Source: DATACQ01 sp036555515
GTDB lineage: Bacteria > Desulfobacterota > Binatia > UBA9968
DNA length: 64,000 nucleotides
NCBI GenBank assembly: GCA_036555515.1
Contig: DATBLC010000407.1
Location: forward strand, 1-64,000
Direction: 5' to 3'
The position numbers and the translations under genes are program-made. The notes beneath the pieces are model-generated. The model was not told the origin of the DNA and did not search any database. It was given only the letters and a program-made list of their open reading frames with translations. Below are positions 45,139 to 53,259 of the stretch, in pieces. Each line of letters starts with the position of its first letter. Positions within the stretch are counted from its first letter, which is position 1.

Positions 45139-46101
45139 ATGGAACCACTGCCTAAGGGAGCAAACTTTCAGCGCGCGTTGATGCTATGGGAAATCGGCCT
45201 GCATATCGCCGGCAATCCTCTGACCCCCTACTATGGACCGCGCGATATGTGCATCGCCGTGGGCAGCGGGTCCAATGAATCCTTTAAGCCATGGCTGCGC
45301 CTGTCCACTGGTTCACCGATTCTCGCCCACGCTGTCTGCCGCAATGAGTTGGAAGCAGCGATGATCAATCCGTCCGGATTGCTCACGCAGGCTTATCGGG
45401 GCACCGGCTTGTTTCCTCAGGCGCTTCCCGTGCGGATACTCGCCACCTATCCGTCGTTGGATCATTTTGTCTTCGCCATTCACCCGCGCACGGGCTTGAA
45501 ATCCCTGGGCGAGATTAAGCAGAAAAAATATCCGCTTCGGGTTTCCATTCGGGAGGACGCGACTCATTCGACGCGCGTGCTGGTGGATCAAACCCTCGCC
45601 GCTTATGGCATGACGCTCAAAGAAATCGAGTCCTGGGGCGGGAGTCTCCAGTTAAACGGCGGTCCCGGCGACGCGCGGCGCATGAAAGCCATCGCCGACG
45701 GCACCGTCGATGCGGTCTTCGACGAAGGTTTGGTGCTCTGGCTGAACGCGGCCCTCGACGCAGGAATGCAGCCGGTCACCCTCGAGGACTCGACATTCAA
45801 GTATTTGACGGATCTCGGTTGGCGCAAATACACGATCAAGCCCGGGCGCTACCAAAGTCTCAGAGAAGAACACACCTGCATAGATTACAGCGGCTGGCCG
45901 CTCTACACCCGCGCCTCATTGCCGGATGACGACGCCTACAAAATCTGCGACGCCATTATGGCGCGCAAGGATCTGATATATTGGGAAGACTCCTACACCG
46001 GTGTCGGCCAGTTAGGGCACGACACCGATGCTACCCCGCGCGACGTGCCGCTGCATCCTGGAGCGGAGAAGTGGTACCGCGAACACGGGTACCCGGTGTA
46101 A
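45139..46101 (+). CDS. TAXI/NMT1-like solute-binding family protein without signal peptide
   Basis: The 320-residue protein resembles TAXI-family TRAP binding proteins and NMT1-like proteins: the mature-like start ALMLWEIGLHIAGNPLTPYYG, then CIAVGSGSNESFKPWL, EAAMINPSGLLTQAYRGTG, LKSLGEIKQKKYPLRVS and DGTVDAVFDEGLVLWL. No signal peptide or lipobox is present at the best-supported start (CGGAGGT upstream), and no upstream in-frame extension encodes one. It may be cytoplasmic and bind a metabolite in a sensory or accessory role. It is followed 50 bp later by a molybdopterin oxidoreductase gene, perhaps in the same transcript. Confidence 0.75.
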   Translation: MEPLPKGANFQRALMLWEIGLHIAGNPLTPYYGPRDMCIAVGSGSNESFKPWLRLSTGSPILAHAVCRNELEAAMINPSGLLTQAYRGTGLFPQALPVRILATYPSLDHFVFAIHPRTGLKSLGEIKQKKYPLRVSIREDATHSTRVLVDQTLAAYGMTLKEIESWGGSLQLNGGPGDARRMKAIADGTVDAVFDEGLVLWLNAALDAGMQPVTLEDSTFKYLTDLGWRKYTIKPGRYQSLREEHTCIDYSGWPLYTRASLPDDDAYKICDAIMARKDLIYWEDSYTGVGQLGHDTDATPRDVPLHPGAEKWYREHGYPV

Positions 46102-46151
46102 CGAATCGTCACACGCAACCGGAGATTTTCGAGTCAATAAATTTTTCGCCC

Positions 46152-48446
46152 ATGGCCGGGACTCGCCTTATCAGAACCGTTTGCGATCCCAACTGCCACG
46201 CCAGCCCGCGTTGCGGCATCACCGCGCATGTGGAAGCAGGACGAATCACAAAGATCGAACCGGGTACTTTCCCATTGCCGGAATACGACCGAAGAGTCTG
46301 CGCCATGGGCATGGCGCGGCTGGAATATCAATATCATCGGGATCGCTTGCGCTTTCCGCTTAAGAGAACCGGCGCCCGCGGCGAGAACAAATGGCAGCGC
46401 ATCGACTGGGACGAAGCTTACGACCTTATCGCAGAAAAATTGAACACAATCGCGGCGCAGCATGGGACCCGCTCGTTGGCATTCATCGCCGGCAGCGGCG
46501 CTGCGGGATTGCTGACCAAAGGCTCTGCGCACCGCTTCGCCGCTGCCATCGGCGGAACTGCGTCCAGAGCGGGGGGCGTCGATTATGGCGTGCCAAAAGG
46601 GCTGGAATACATGTTCGGCATTCCGGCCTCGACATATTTCAGGCCCGGCGGGCATGAATTTGCAGACGCGGTCAACTCCCGCTTGATCTTACTCTGGGGC
46701 GGCAACGGTGCCGACACCCGGTTGGTCGACTTTCACTTTGTCAGCGAAGCGCAGCGCCGCGGCGCTCAAGTTGTTTGCGTTGATCCGAACCGCACCGCCA
46801 CGGCGCAAAAAGCCAACCAGTGGATTTCGCTTCGGCCGGGCACGGATGCGGCTCTCGCCGTCAGCCTGCTGTATGAAATCTTGGAAAACGGCTGGCATGA
46901 CGAATCTTTCCTGCGAAGCCATACCAACGCGCCATTCCTGGTGCGCTGCGACAACCAAACCTTGCTGCGGGAGGCGGATGTTAAACTGGGCGGAGGCTCT
47001 TCTTTCATGGCTTGGGACGGCGTTTGTCAAAGGGCGGCTCCCGTTATCACGACCAAGGCCGCCGCGCTGTCCGGCAGGTATCGTTTAACCCTCGCCGGAG
47101 GAATTTCCATCGACTGCGCGCCGGCTTTTCAACTGCTCAGAGATTTCGCGCGCCAGTACCCGGCGGAGCGCGCGGCGGCGATCACAGGCGTTCCGGCTGA
47201 CGTTATCCGCACCCTTGCGGAGCAGTTGGGGTCGCGCAAACCAGCGTCTATACGCATCGGCTACGGCGTCGATCGCTGGTACTACTGCGATTATACTGCG
47301 CGCGCCGTGGCCAGTCTGGTTGTCGCCACCGGAAACATCGGCGTCCCCGGCGGGGGCATAAGTGTCCATGATGGAACTTATGGCGCGCCATTGAATCTGA
47401 ATTCATTTCGCGCGCCCGGTGGACGTGAAGCGGCCACCCTCGATGCCGTTTCGCTCATGCAAGCCATCGAGCATGGCAGGCCCTATCCCGTTAAGGCTCT
47501 CTGGCTTTCGGCGTCGAACATGTTCAACCAGACTGCCGCCAACCGCGCCAGAGTCATGAGCGAGATCGTGCCCAAACTCGATCTGATCGTCGTTGTCGAC
47601 CACTTCATGACCGATACCGCCGATTTGGCGGATATCGTGCTACCGGCCTGCACGATCTTCGAGAAAGATGATTTGGTTGCCGGCATGTTCCTGCAGATGC
47701 AGCGCAGGGCTGTGGATCCCGAAGGCGAGAGCAAGGCGGACTTCGATATCTTTGCCGGGCTGGCGCGGCGCATGCGGTTGGGCGAGTATTTCGATCAAAG
47801 GCCTGAAGATTATCTCAGAGAAATGATTGAAAGCGGCCATGCCCTCCTCGAAGGCATCACCCTCGAGCGCGTGCAGCGCGAGGATGCCGTCTTTTTGAAC
47901 CGCCCGCGCGAGCCCTATGTCGCTTTCAAGGATCTAAAATTCAAAACACCTTCGGGACGCATCGAAATTTACAATGAAGAGCTGGCGCCCCATGGCGCCG
48001 AACTACCCTATTACCGCGAGCCCATCGAAGCTTCGCCGCAAAATCCGCTGCACCAGCGCTATCCATTGACCTTGCTATTTTCGCACAGCCGCCACCGCAT
48101 TCACTCGACGTTTGCCAATATGCCAAGAGTCAAGCAGCTCGAACCGGAGCCACTGGTGGAGATGCACGGGGCGGACGCCAAGCGGCGAAATATTAGCGAC
48201 GATAATTTCGTTCGCGTTTACAACGAGCGGGGAAGCGTCCGAGTCAAATGCCGAATCAACCCGGATCTCAGAGCCGGTGTCGTAGTTATTTCTGAAGGCT
48301 CCTGGGCCAAAGACTTTCCCGAAGGCGACCCGTATAGTCTCACCCACGAACTCGTCAGCCCCACCTCAGAAAATTACGCCTTCTTCGACACTCTGGTTGA
48401 AATCGAACCCGCACGGAACCCGAAGACGGGGGGCGGACCACAATAG
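46152..48446 (+). CDS. Molybdopterin-dependent oxidoreductase (BisC/DMSO-reductase family)
   Basis: The 764-residue protein has an N-terminal [4Fe-4S] segment VCDPNCHASPRCG...RRVCAMG, where the spacing C-x3-C-x5-C is longer than the usual C-x2-3-C-x3-C. Molybdopterin-binding regions follow: LILLWGGNGADTRLVDFHFVSEAQRRGAQVVCVDPNRT, VVDHFMTDTADLADIVLPACTIFEKDD, and the C-terminal MGD-binding barrel starting LLFSHSRHRIHSTFANMP. No twin-arginine signal is present, so it is probably cytoplasmic. No electron-transfer or membrane subunit gene is adjacent. The substrate is unknown; acetylene hydratase-like, hydroxylase and thiosulfate/polysulfide-type enzymes are all possible. The ATG at 46152 is chosen; the upstream frame overlaps the TAXI gene. 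Confidence 0.85.
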   Translation: MAGTRLIRTVCDPNCHASPRCGITAHVEAGRITKIEPGTFPLPEYDRRVCAMGMARLEYQYHRDRLRFPLKRTGARGENKWQRIDWDEAYDLIAEKLNTIAAQHGTRSLAFIAGSGAAGLLTKGSAHRFAAAIGGTASRAGGVDYGVPKGLEYMFGIPASTYFRPGGHEFADAVNSRLILLWGGNGADTRLVDFHFVSEAQRRGAQVVCVDPNRTATAQKANQWISLRPGTDAALAVSLLYEILENGWHDESFLRSHTNAPFLVRCDNQTLLREADVKLGGGSSFMAWDGVCQRAAPVITTKAAALSGRYRLTLAGGISIDCAPAFQLLRDFARQYPAERAAAITGVPADVIRTLAEQLGSRKPASIRIGYGVDRWYYCDYTARAVASLVVATGNIGVPGGGISVHDGTYGAPLNLNSFRAPGGREAATLDAVSLMQAIEHGRPYPVKALWLSASNMFNQTAANRARVMSEIVPKLDLIVVVDHFMTDTADLADIVLPACTIFEKDDLVAGMFLQMQRRAVDPEGESKADFDIFAGLARRMRLGEYFDQRPEDYLREMIESGHALLEGITLERVQREDAVFLNRPREPYVAFKDLKFKTPSGRIEIYNEELAPHGAELPYYREPIEASPQNPLHQRYPLTLLFSHSRHRIHSTFANMPRVKQLEPEPLVEMHGADAKRRNISDDNFVRVYNERGSVRVKCRINPDLRAGVVVISEGSWAKDFPEGDPYSLTHELVSPTSENYAFFDTLVEIEPARNPKTGGGPQ

Positions 48447-48525
48447 ATGGACATGGGGTGCGCATCAAATAGTAAGTGTGGAGCGGACATGAGTACGGTC
48501 TCCTATAGGGCAAGTGTCCGACCGT

Positions 48526-50709
48526 CTAGGGGGCTCCTTGCGGAGACAACACGAAGGCGCGAACCCCGGATCGGTCGTACTCTGACAGTCGCCGCCAACC
48601 GTCAATCGCCATTGCCGCCACATACAAGTTTTCAGAGAATCCGGCCACTGTGCAGCTACCGAGTAAATCGCTAACCAACTGGGTATTCGAGAAGCCTCCT
48701 GGTCCGATCATGGCCCGGCCGGACGCCGGCAGAGTTGGTAGCGCCGGCGGGATAGTCAGCAGGTTAACACCTCGATAAAGCGCAAAACTATAGGTAGCGA
48801 ATCCGTCAGAGCCGAGGCCGTTAGGATGAGACGCCTTCCATTGCATGACCACCGACCCCGCTGCCGCAGGGTCGTAGTCCAGCACACCACAGTCGTCGCC
48901 CGCGGCATTGCCATTCAGCGTCGGCGCGTCGATTACGGCGTCATTACAAGGGTTGTTATCGAGATGCAGCGTCATGATAAAGCTGTTGCCGCTGACCAGT
49001 CCGAGCAGGTTCGCGTCTTCGGTGTTGATCGTTCCTGATAGATCGGTCGAAGTCGGGATAACGTATTTGATCCCTTTCGCGGCGATATTCACAGGAGCGC
49101 CATTGATATCGAAGAGATCCAACTTAAGCTGGTATTTACCGTGCTCGGCCGCCGGCGCCAATGTCGCGGTCGGAAACTTGGCGCTAGTCGTGTTCTCGAC
49201 CGCATCTGGGATACTCCATTGGCCGAGCGGTGGAAGCGCCGGGGGAATCTCGAAAAGGTTTGGAACGCCATTGACAGTTTGAGGGCCCAGGACGTAGGGG
49301 GTGAGCACCAGGTCGCTGCCCACCATATGAGCGTAATGACGATGTACCTCGCCCGTTAGCGGCGTAAAGGCACCAGACGCGCCCTTCCGCCAGGAAACCT
49401 GGTAATAGTTCACATTCAGGCTCTCCCGCAAACTATTGTCAAATTCGACACGCGGCCGAAGCAGTCCGCCCCACGGAGCGTCACTTTCGGTCAGTCCCAA
49501 ATTTGTCGCGCCGGTCGTCGGCTGAAGGCCCTCTCCCGTGCCGCGAATCCGGCTGAGCGGATAATTACCTATTGCCATGACGAGTACCCAGTTATTAGGC
49601 GCAATGACCGGCGGGCATGGTGAACACGTCACGGCGAGTGGATTGGTCGTGTACAGAGTGACTTCAGTGCCACAGACGTAATTCCAATAAGTGAAACAGG
49701 GGATCGGTGCGGGGGCGTAGATTGTCACATTGAAGAATCCAAACAGCCTCTGTTTGGCTTTAAAGTATAAGTCTGGCTGATCTGGATTGCTGCACCCCCG
49801 AAAGAAGAAAGTTTGAAAGTGTCCACACTCATCAGTTGTCGCGGTTGCCACCAAGCTGGTCGTGACAAGGGGTGGGAGGAAAAGACAAAGAATATGACGG
49901 ATGATGCTCGCATGATCAATTAAGACCTGCCGGAATTGTAACGTGTCGGTAGTACGAGCCAGAAACTGGAGATCGGTCGCGCTCGACATAGCTTGTCGTG
50001 GGATCTCTCCGCTGGAAATGTTAGCGGCGCTCCGCCGGGCGACGGAGGCTGTCTCTAAACTTCTGAATTCCGCCCTAACCGGCCCGGGAGTGGGTGGAAA
50101 TATTGGCCCGAATAGATCGTCAGGCGGTGGCGGCGGCGGAAAGCGCTTGAAGCGCTCTTCGGGAGGCGGCGGTGGTGGGGGCGGGTTGATGATGACATCC
50201 CGGATCCTCTCGATAATCAAGTCTGGGAGCCGCGGGATAATGACGAAAAGCGGATCCACTTCGTAAACCTCCACCGTCGCATTGCAGACAGGGAGATCGA
50301 TGGTCACGCCGCCACTTACTACCCGCTTCAGCAGGGTGCCGCGGACAAAGCACAACCCTAGTAGCCAGCACAGCCATTTTTGTGGAATTATCGCGACTTC
50401 GATGGCTGGCGTGAGCTCGTTAGGATCGATTCGCAGGTGGCGCTCTTCTGCTCCGCGCCGCTGCAGTAAGAGGATCGAAGGCTCCTTCTCGTCGATTTCC
50501 GGGCCAACCAGCACGCGTACAGACTGAGCCTCCTTTGCCGCGGGAAAGCTGAGGGTCGCGTTCCCCTTTTCGTCAAGCGCCGCACGACTCAGGAAACGCC
50601 CCCCGGAGGAAAACGCATAGGCCGCTCCTTTGGGAACCTTCTCGGCACCTTTTGATTCCAGCAAGTTTGCGGCAACTCTTAGCCGAATAGTCTTGGCCCG
50701 CTCCGCCAT
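48526..50709 (-). CDS. Large protein of unknown function with proline-rich linker and beta-rich domains
   Basis: The 727-residue product is not recognised. The N-terminal 100 residues look like a beta-sandwich (IRLRVAANLLESKGAEK...FLSRAALDEKGNATLSF), followed by a cysteine-containing segment (KWLCWLLGLCFVRGTLLKRV). A linker near residues 180-215 carries two runs of six to eight prolines. A second transthyretin/CarboxypepD-like segment has ATTDECGHFQTFFFRGC and CFTYWNYVCGTEVTLY. The C-terminal half is beta-rich and Asn/Gly-rich with LKLDLFDINGAPVNIAAKG. No signal peptide is visible despite the extracellular look. The ATG has a strong AGGAGG at 8 nt. It is flanked by a divergent spacer and appears monocistronic. 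Confidence 0.7.
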   Translation of the reverse strand: MAERAKTIRLRVAANLLESKGAEKVPKGAAYAFSSGGRFLSRAALDEKGNATLSFPAAKEAQSVRVLVGPEIDEKEPSILLLQRRGAEERHLRIDPNELTPAIEVAIIPQKWLCWLLGLCFVRGTLLKRVVSGGVTIDLPVCNATVEVYEVDPLFVIIPRLPDLIIERIRDVIINPPPPPPPPEERFKRFPPPPPPDDLFGPIFPPTPGPVRAEFRSLETASVARRSAANISSGEIPRQAMSSATDLQFLARTTDTLQFRQVLIDHASIIRHILCLFLPPLVTTSLVATATTDECGHFQTFFFRGCSNPDQPDLYFKAKQRLFGFFNVTIYAPAPIPCFTYWNYVCGTEVTLYTTNPLAVTCSPCPPVIAPNNWVLVMAIGNYPLSRIRGTGEGLQPTTGATNLGLTESDAPWGGLLRPRVEFDNSLRESLNVNYYQVSWRKGASGAFTPLTGEVHRHYAHMVGSDLVLTPYVLGPQTVNGVPNLFEIPPALPPLGQWSIPDAVENTTSAKFPTATLAPAAEHGKYQLKLDLFDINGAPVNIAAKGIKYVIPTSTDLSGTINTEDANLLGLVSGNSFIMTLHLDNNPCNDAVIDAPTLNGNAAGDDCGVLDYDPAAAGSVVMQWKASHPNGLGSDGFATYSFALYRGVNLLTIPPALPTLPASGRAMIGPGGFSNTQLVSDLLGSCTVAGFSENLYVAAMAIDGWRRLSEYDRSGVRAFVLSPQGAP

Positions 50710-51003
50710 TGGTGGTTCCTCCTATTAACTTTTATCACTCCCAACTATGAGCGCGCACTCGCGTGGGAGGAAGTTTGCCGCTAAACGAAATCTACGCAGC
50801 GCATAATCTGCTTTGCTCAATACGCTGACGGTTTATCGCGCGCAATCCGCCCACGTCACCTGGTCTGAATCCAATCTCACGCAAGAATCCGACTCGGCGG
50901 AAGTTGTCTCATTAGCCCGCGCGATAAATTTTGACTTAGTGACAATGAGTGTATCCTTCCAGTCACGGAAAGTGCAAGCGAACAAGGGCCGTCCCAATCC
51001 TAA

Positions 51004-51687
51004 TCATACCGGCAAAGGCGAGACGCCGAAAAAGGTTTGGTGCATGTGCAGGAAAAAACCATAAAGCACCACGGCCAGAATTAACCGCCACCAGCCAAGT
51101 TCGGCGAAATTAAGAGAATTGCGCCGTTCGAGGATCGCCTGAAATGGCAGGTTCGACGTAACCGCGGCGAAGCGATCCCAATCGTCGCCGAAAAGTTTTT
51201 TTCTCTTTCGATCGATGGAAGCCGGACCGCGCAGGGTGATCAGCAAAAATGCGCTGAAAAAAATCACCGAAGCGAGATCGCCGTTCAGCGCTAGATGAGT
51301 GAGCGACCAAAGCAGGACTCCCCACAGAAAAGGATGGCGGGTGATGCGCTGTATGCCCTTGGCGGGGTCTTTCTCTTTTAGAAGCGCGCCGCCGCGCACC
51401 GCGGTGGGGTTCGGCGAGGTGAACGCCAGCACGACCAAGAAGAAAGCAATCAACATCACCACCAGAGCCAGCGGGCGTAGTCCGCCAACCGGACCCCAAA
51501 GCGCGACATAGGGCGCGTGCCGATAGACGCGCGCGAGCCAAAAAATACCGAACAGAGACAGCAAGGAAAAAATTATCTGAAACGCTTCCTCGCCGATCTT
51601 GGCGGTGATCTTCCAGCGCAGTTCGGTTCCCGCGATAAACCAGTGAATGCCGACAAAAAATAACCCCGCAACGGTCAAAGATCCCAT
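51004..51687 (-). CDS. NnrU-family membrane protein
   Basis: NnrU is a multi-helix membrane protein associated with nitric-oxide/nitrite respiration genes in denitrifiers and related to isoprenylcysteine methyltransferase-type membrane proteins. The 227-residue product has about six hydrophobic segments and the family signature starting RITRHPFLWGVLLWSL and running to LNGDLASVIFF, then ERRNSLNFAELGWWRLILAV near the C-terminus. Its biochemical role is unresolved. No nir, nor or nos gene lies in the window. It sits between a 294-bp spacer (50710-51003) with no recognised signal and the binding-protein gene. Confidence 0.82.
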   Translation of the reverse strand: MGSLTVAGLFFVGIHWFIAGTELRWKITAKIGEEAFQIIFSLLSLFGIFWLARVYRHAPYVALWGPVGGLRPLALVVMLIAFFLVVLAFTSPNPTAVRGGALLKEKDPAKGIQRITRHPFLWGVLLWSLTHLALNGDLASVIFFSAFLLITLRGPASIDRKRKKLFGDDWDRFAAVTSNLPFQAILERRNSLNFAELGWWRLILAVVLYGFFLHMHQTFFGVSPLPV

Positions 51688-51823
51688 AGATGACTCACAG
51701 GACTAGAAGGCGCTGGAACTGGCCAGCAGGCCGCTGAAAAAAAGCTGAGCTGAGCAGCACATTCGACAAATTCCTCCCTTCGACGCTCGAATTTTTGCCG
51801 TTACAATCGGTATCCCGCCCCTG

Positions 51824-52894
51824 TTAGGAGGGTGGTTTGCCACGGGCGGGCGCTACAACCGGCGTGGTTTTATAGAGCCGATCAATGAATCCCGAGCTGT
51901 CCAATTCCCTGAGAAAGGTTGAGTTGACAAATTGCTCCGGCCGCGCCGACTGGGCCTTCGGGTTTTTGGCAGACAATTCCCGAAGCATGATCTGGATGCC
52001 TCGAAGCGTCGGATACGGCTTTTCGGGAATGAGAGCCAGCCCAATGCCTTCGTAGGTCTCGAGGATGGCATCAGGATCATTGAGCTTAAGACGCTTTCGG
52101 AGAAGCGCGAGAGCTTCGTTGCGGCGGGTCTTGTAGTAGTGAATACCCTCCACATAGGCGGTCAAAACCTTTTTTACCAGACCAGGACGCGACTCGATCG
52201 TTGACTGTGTGGCCGCGAGCACCGTGGCCGGGTATTCAAGTCCCAACGATTGCAGGTCGGTCAGAACCGGGTAGCCCATTTCTTTCGCCTTTAGGGTTAG
52301 CGGCACTTCCAGCATCACGCCTTGAATCTTGCCGCTTCTGAGAGCCGCAAAGCGATCCGGCTGGTTACCGATTTCAATAATCGTTACGTCCCTTGCGGCA
52401 ACCAGCCCGTATCTGTCGAGCGCATAGCGGGTGGCGAAGTCCGAGGAAGAGCCCAATCGGCTAATTGCCACGGTCTTCCCTTTGAGCTGATCAGGTCGTT
52501 TGATTTCTTTGCCAACGATGAATTGATAATTCATCGTGTTGAGCAGTCCGGCAAGAATTGTGATCCCCGAGCCCTGCAGGCTGCTCTCGAGAACCGGCAG
52601 TCCAGATACCTGGCCGAATTGGACCTCCCCCGAGAGCAGTGCTTGCACCGCCGTCGCCCCGCCGACGACATTGACCAATTCGACATCCAACCCGTGCTTA
52701 CGGAAAAAACCGCCCTCGTAGGCCGCCCACCCCGGTGCCTGGTTGCCGGATAAGCCCGCATAAACGATTCTGATTCGTTCGAGGGGCTCGAAAGAAGATT
52801 TCTCAGCTGGGTAACCGGAAAGCGCCAAGAAAGGCAAAACCAAAGCGACCAGAGCCAGTCCTGTATATTCACATGCGCAGGACCTATTAACCAA
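51824..52894 (-). CDS. NMT1/THI5-like (SsuA-type) substrate-binding protein (orphan)
   Basis: The roughly 356-residue periplasmic protein has a signal peptide that is cleanest if translation starts at a TTG at 52894 (LVNRSCACEYTGLALVALVL, then PFLALSGYP) preceded by AAAAGG. A longer frame from a TTG at 52969 adds 25 basic residues and is less likely. The mature part follows the family pattern: RIRIVYAGLSGNQAPGWAAYEGGFFRKHGLDVELVNV, VQFGQVSGLPVLESSLQGSG, LKGKTVAISRLGSSSDFATRYAL, LRSGKIQGVMLE. Such proteins bind alkanesulfonates, pyrimidines or aromatic acids. There is no transporter partner. Confidence 0.83.
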   Translation of the reverse strand: MVNRSCACEYTGLALVALVLPFLALSGYPAEKSSFEPLERIRIVYAGLSGNQAPGWAAYEGGFFRKHGLDVELVNVVGGATAVQALLSGEVQFGQVSGLPVLESSLQGSGITILAGLLNTMNYQFIVGKEIKRPDQLKGKTVAISRLGSSSDFATRYALDRYGLVAARDVTIIEIGNQPDRFAALRSGKIQGVMLEVPLTLKAKEMGYPVLTDLQSLGLEYPATVLAATQSTIESRPGLVKKVLTAYVEGIHYYKTRRNEALALLRKRLKLNDPDAILETYEGIGLALIPEKPYPTLRGIQIMLRELSAKNPKAQSARPEQFVNSTFLRELDSSGFIDRLYKTTPVVAPARGKPPS

Positions 52895-53259
52895 CTTTCC
52901 TTTTGGCAGATAATTCAATAAAGTTCCCGACGTACAGTCTCGATGACGGCTATGTTTCTTTTTTAACAAGGCATCGATTCCAAGTCAAAAATAATTTGCC
53001 CTTGAGGTCAATTCGTTGATCTAAAAATTGGTGTTGTTACGCGCTTCATGTTGCGGTATTTAACAATCATTCGAGTGCAAAATACCGAAGGCCTTTTAAG
53101 AACGGACTCCCCGGGAGGTTCTGTGAGGAAAGTTTTGGCTTTGGCAGGTCGAACATAACGGGAATCAGTACCTCGTTCATCCAGGCAACGTCTGAGCTTA
53201 CGTTGCCACTCAAATAGCGCACCGACGATATTTTGCCCAGCATTCGAGGCTCGAACAAC

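Noticed and set aside
45981..46151. Longer N-terminus of the molybdoenzyme
   Set aside because: It overlaps the TAXI-like gene in another frame and precedes the conserved cysteine motif with arginine-rich sequence typical of out-of-frame translation.
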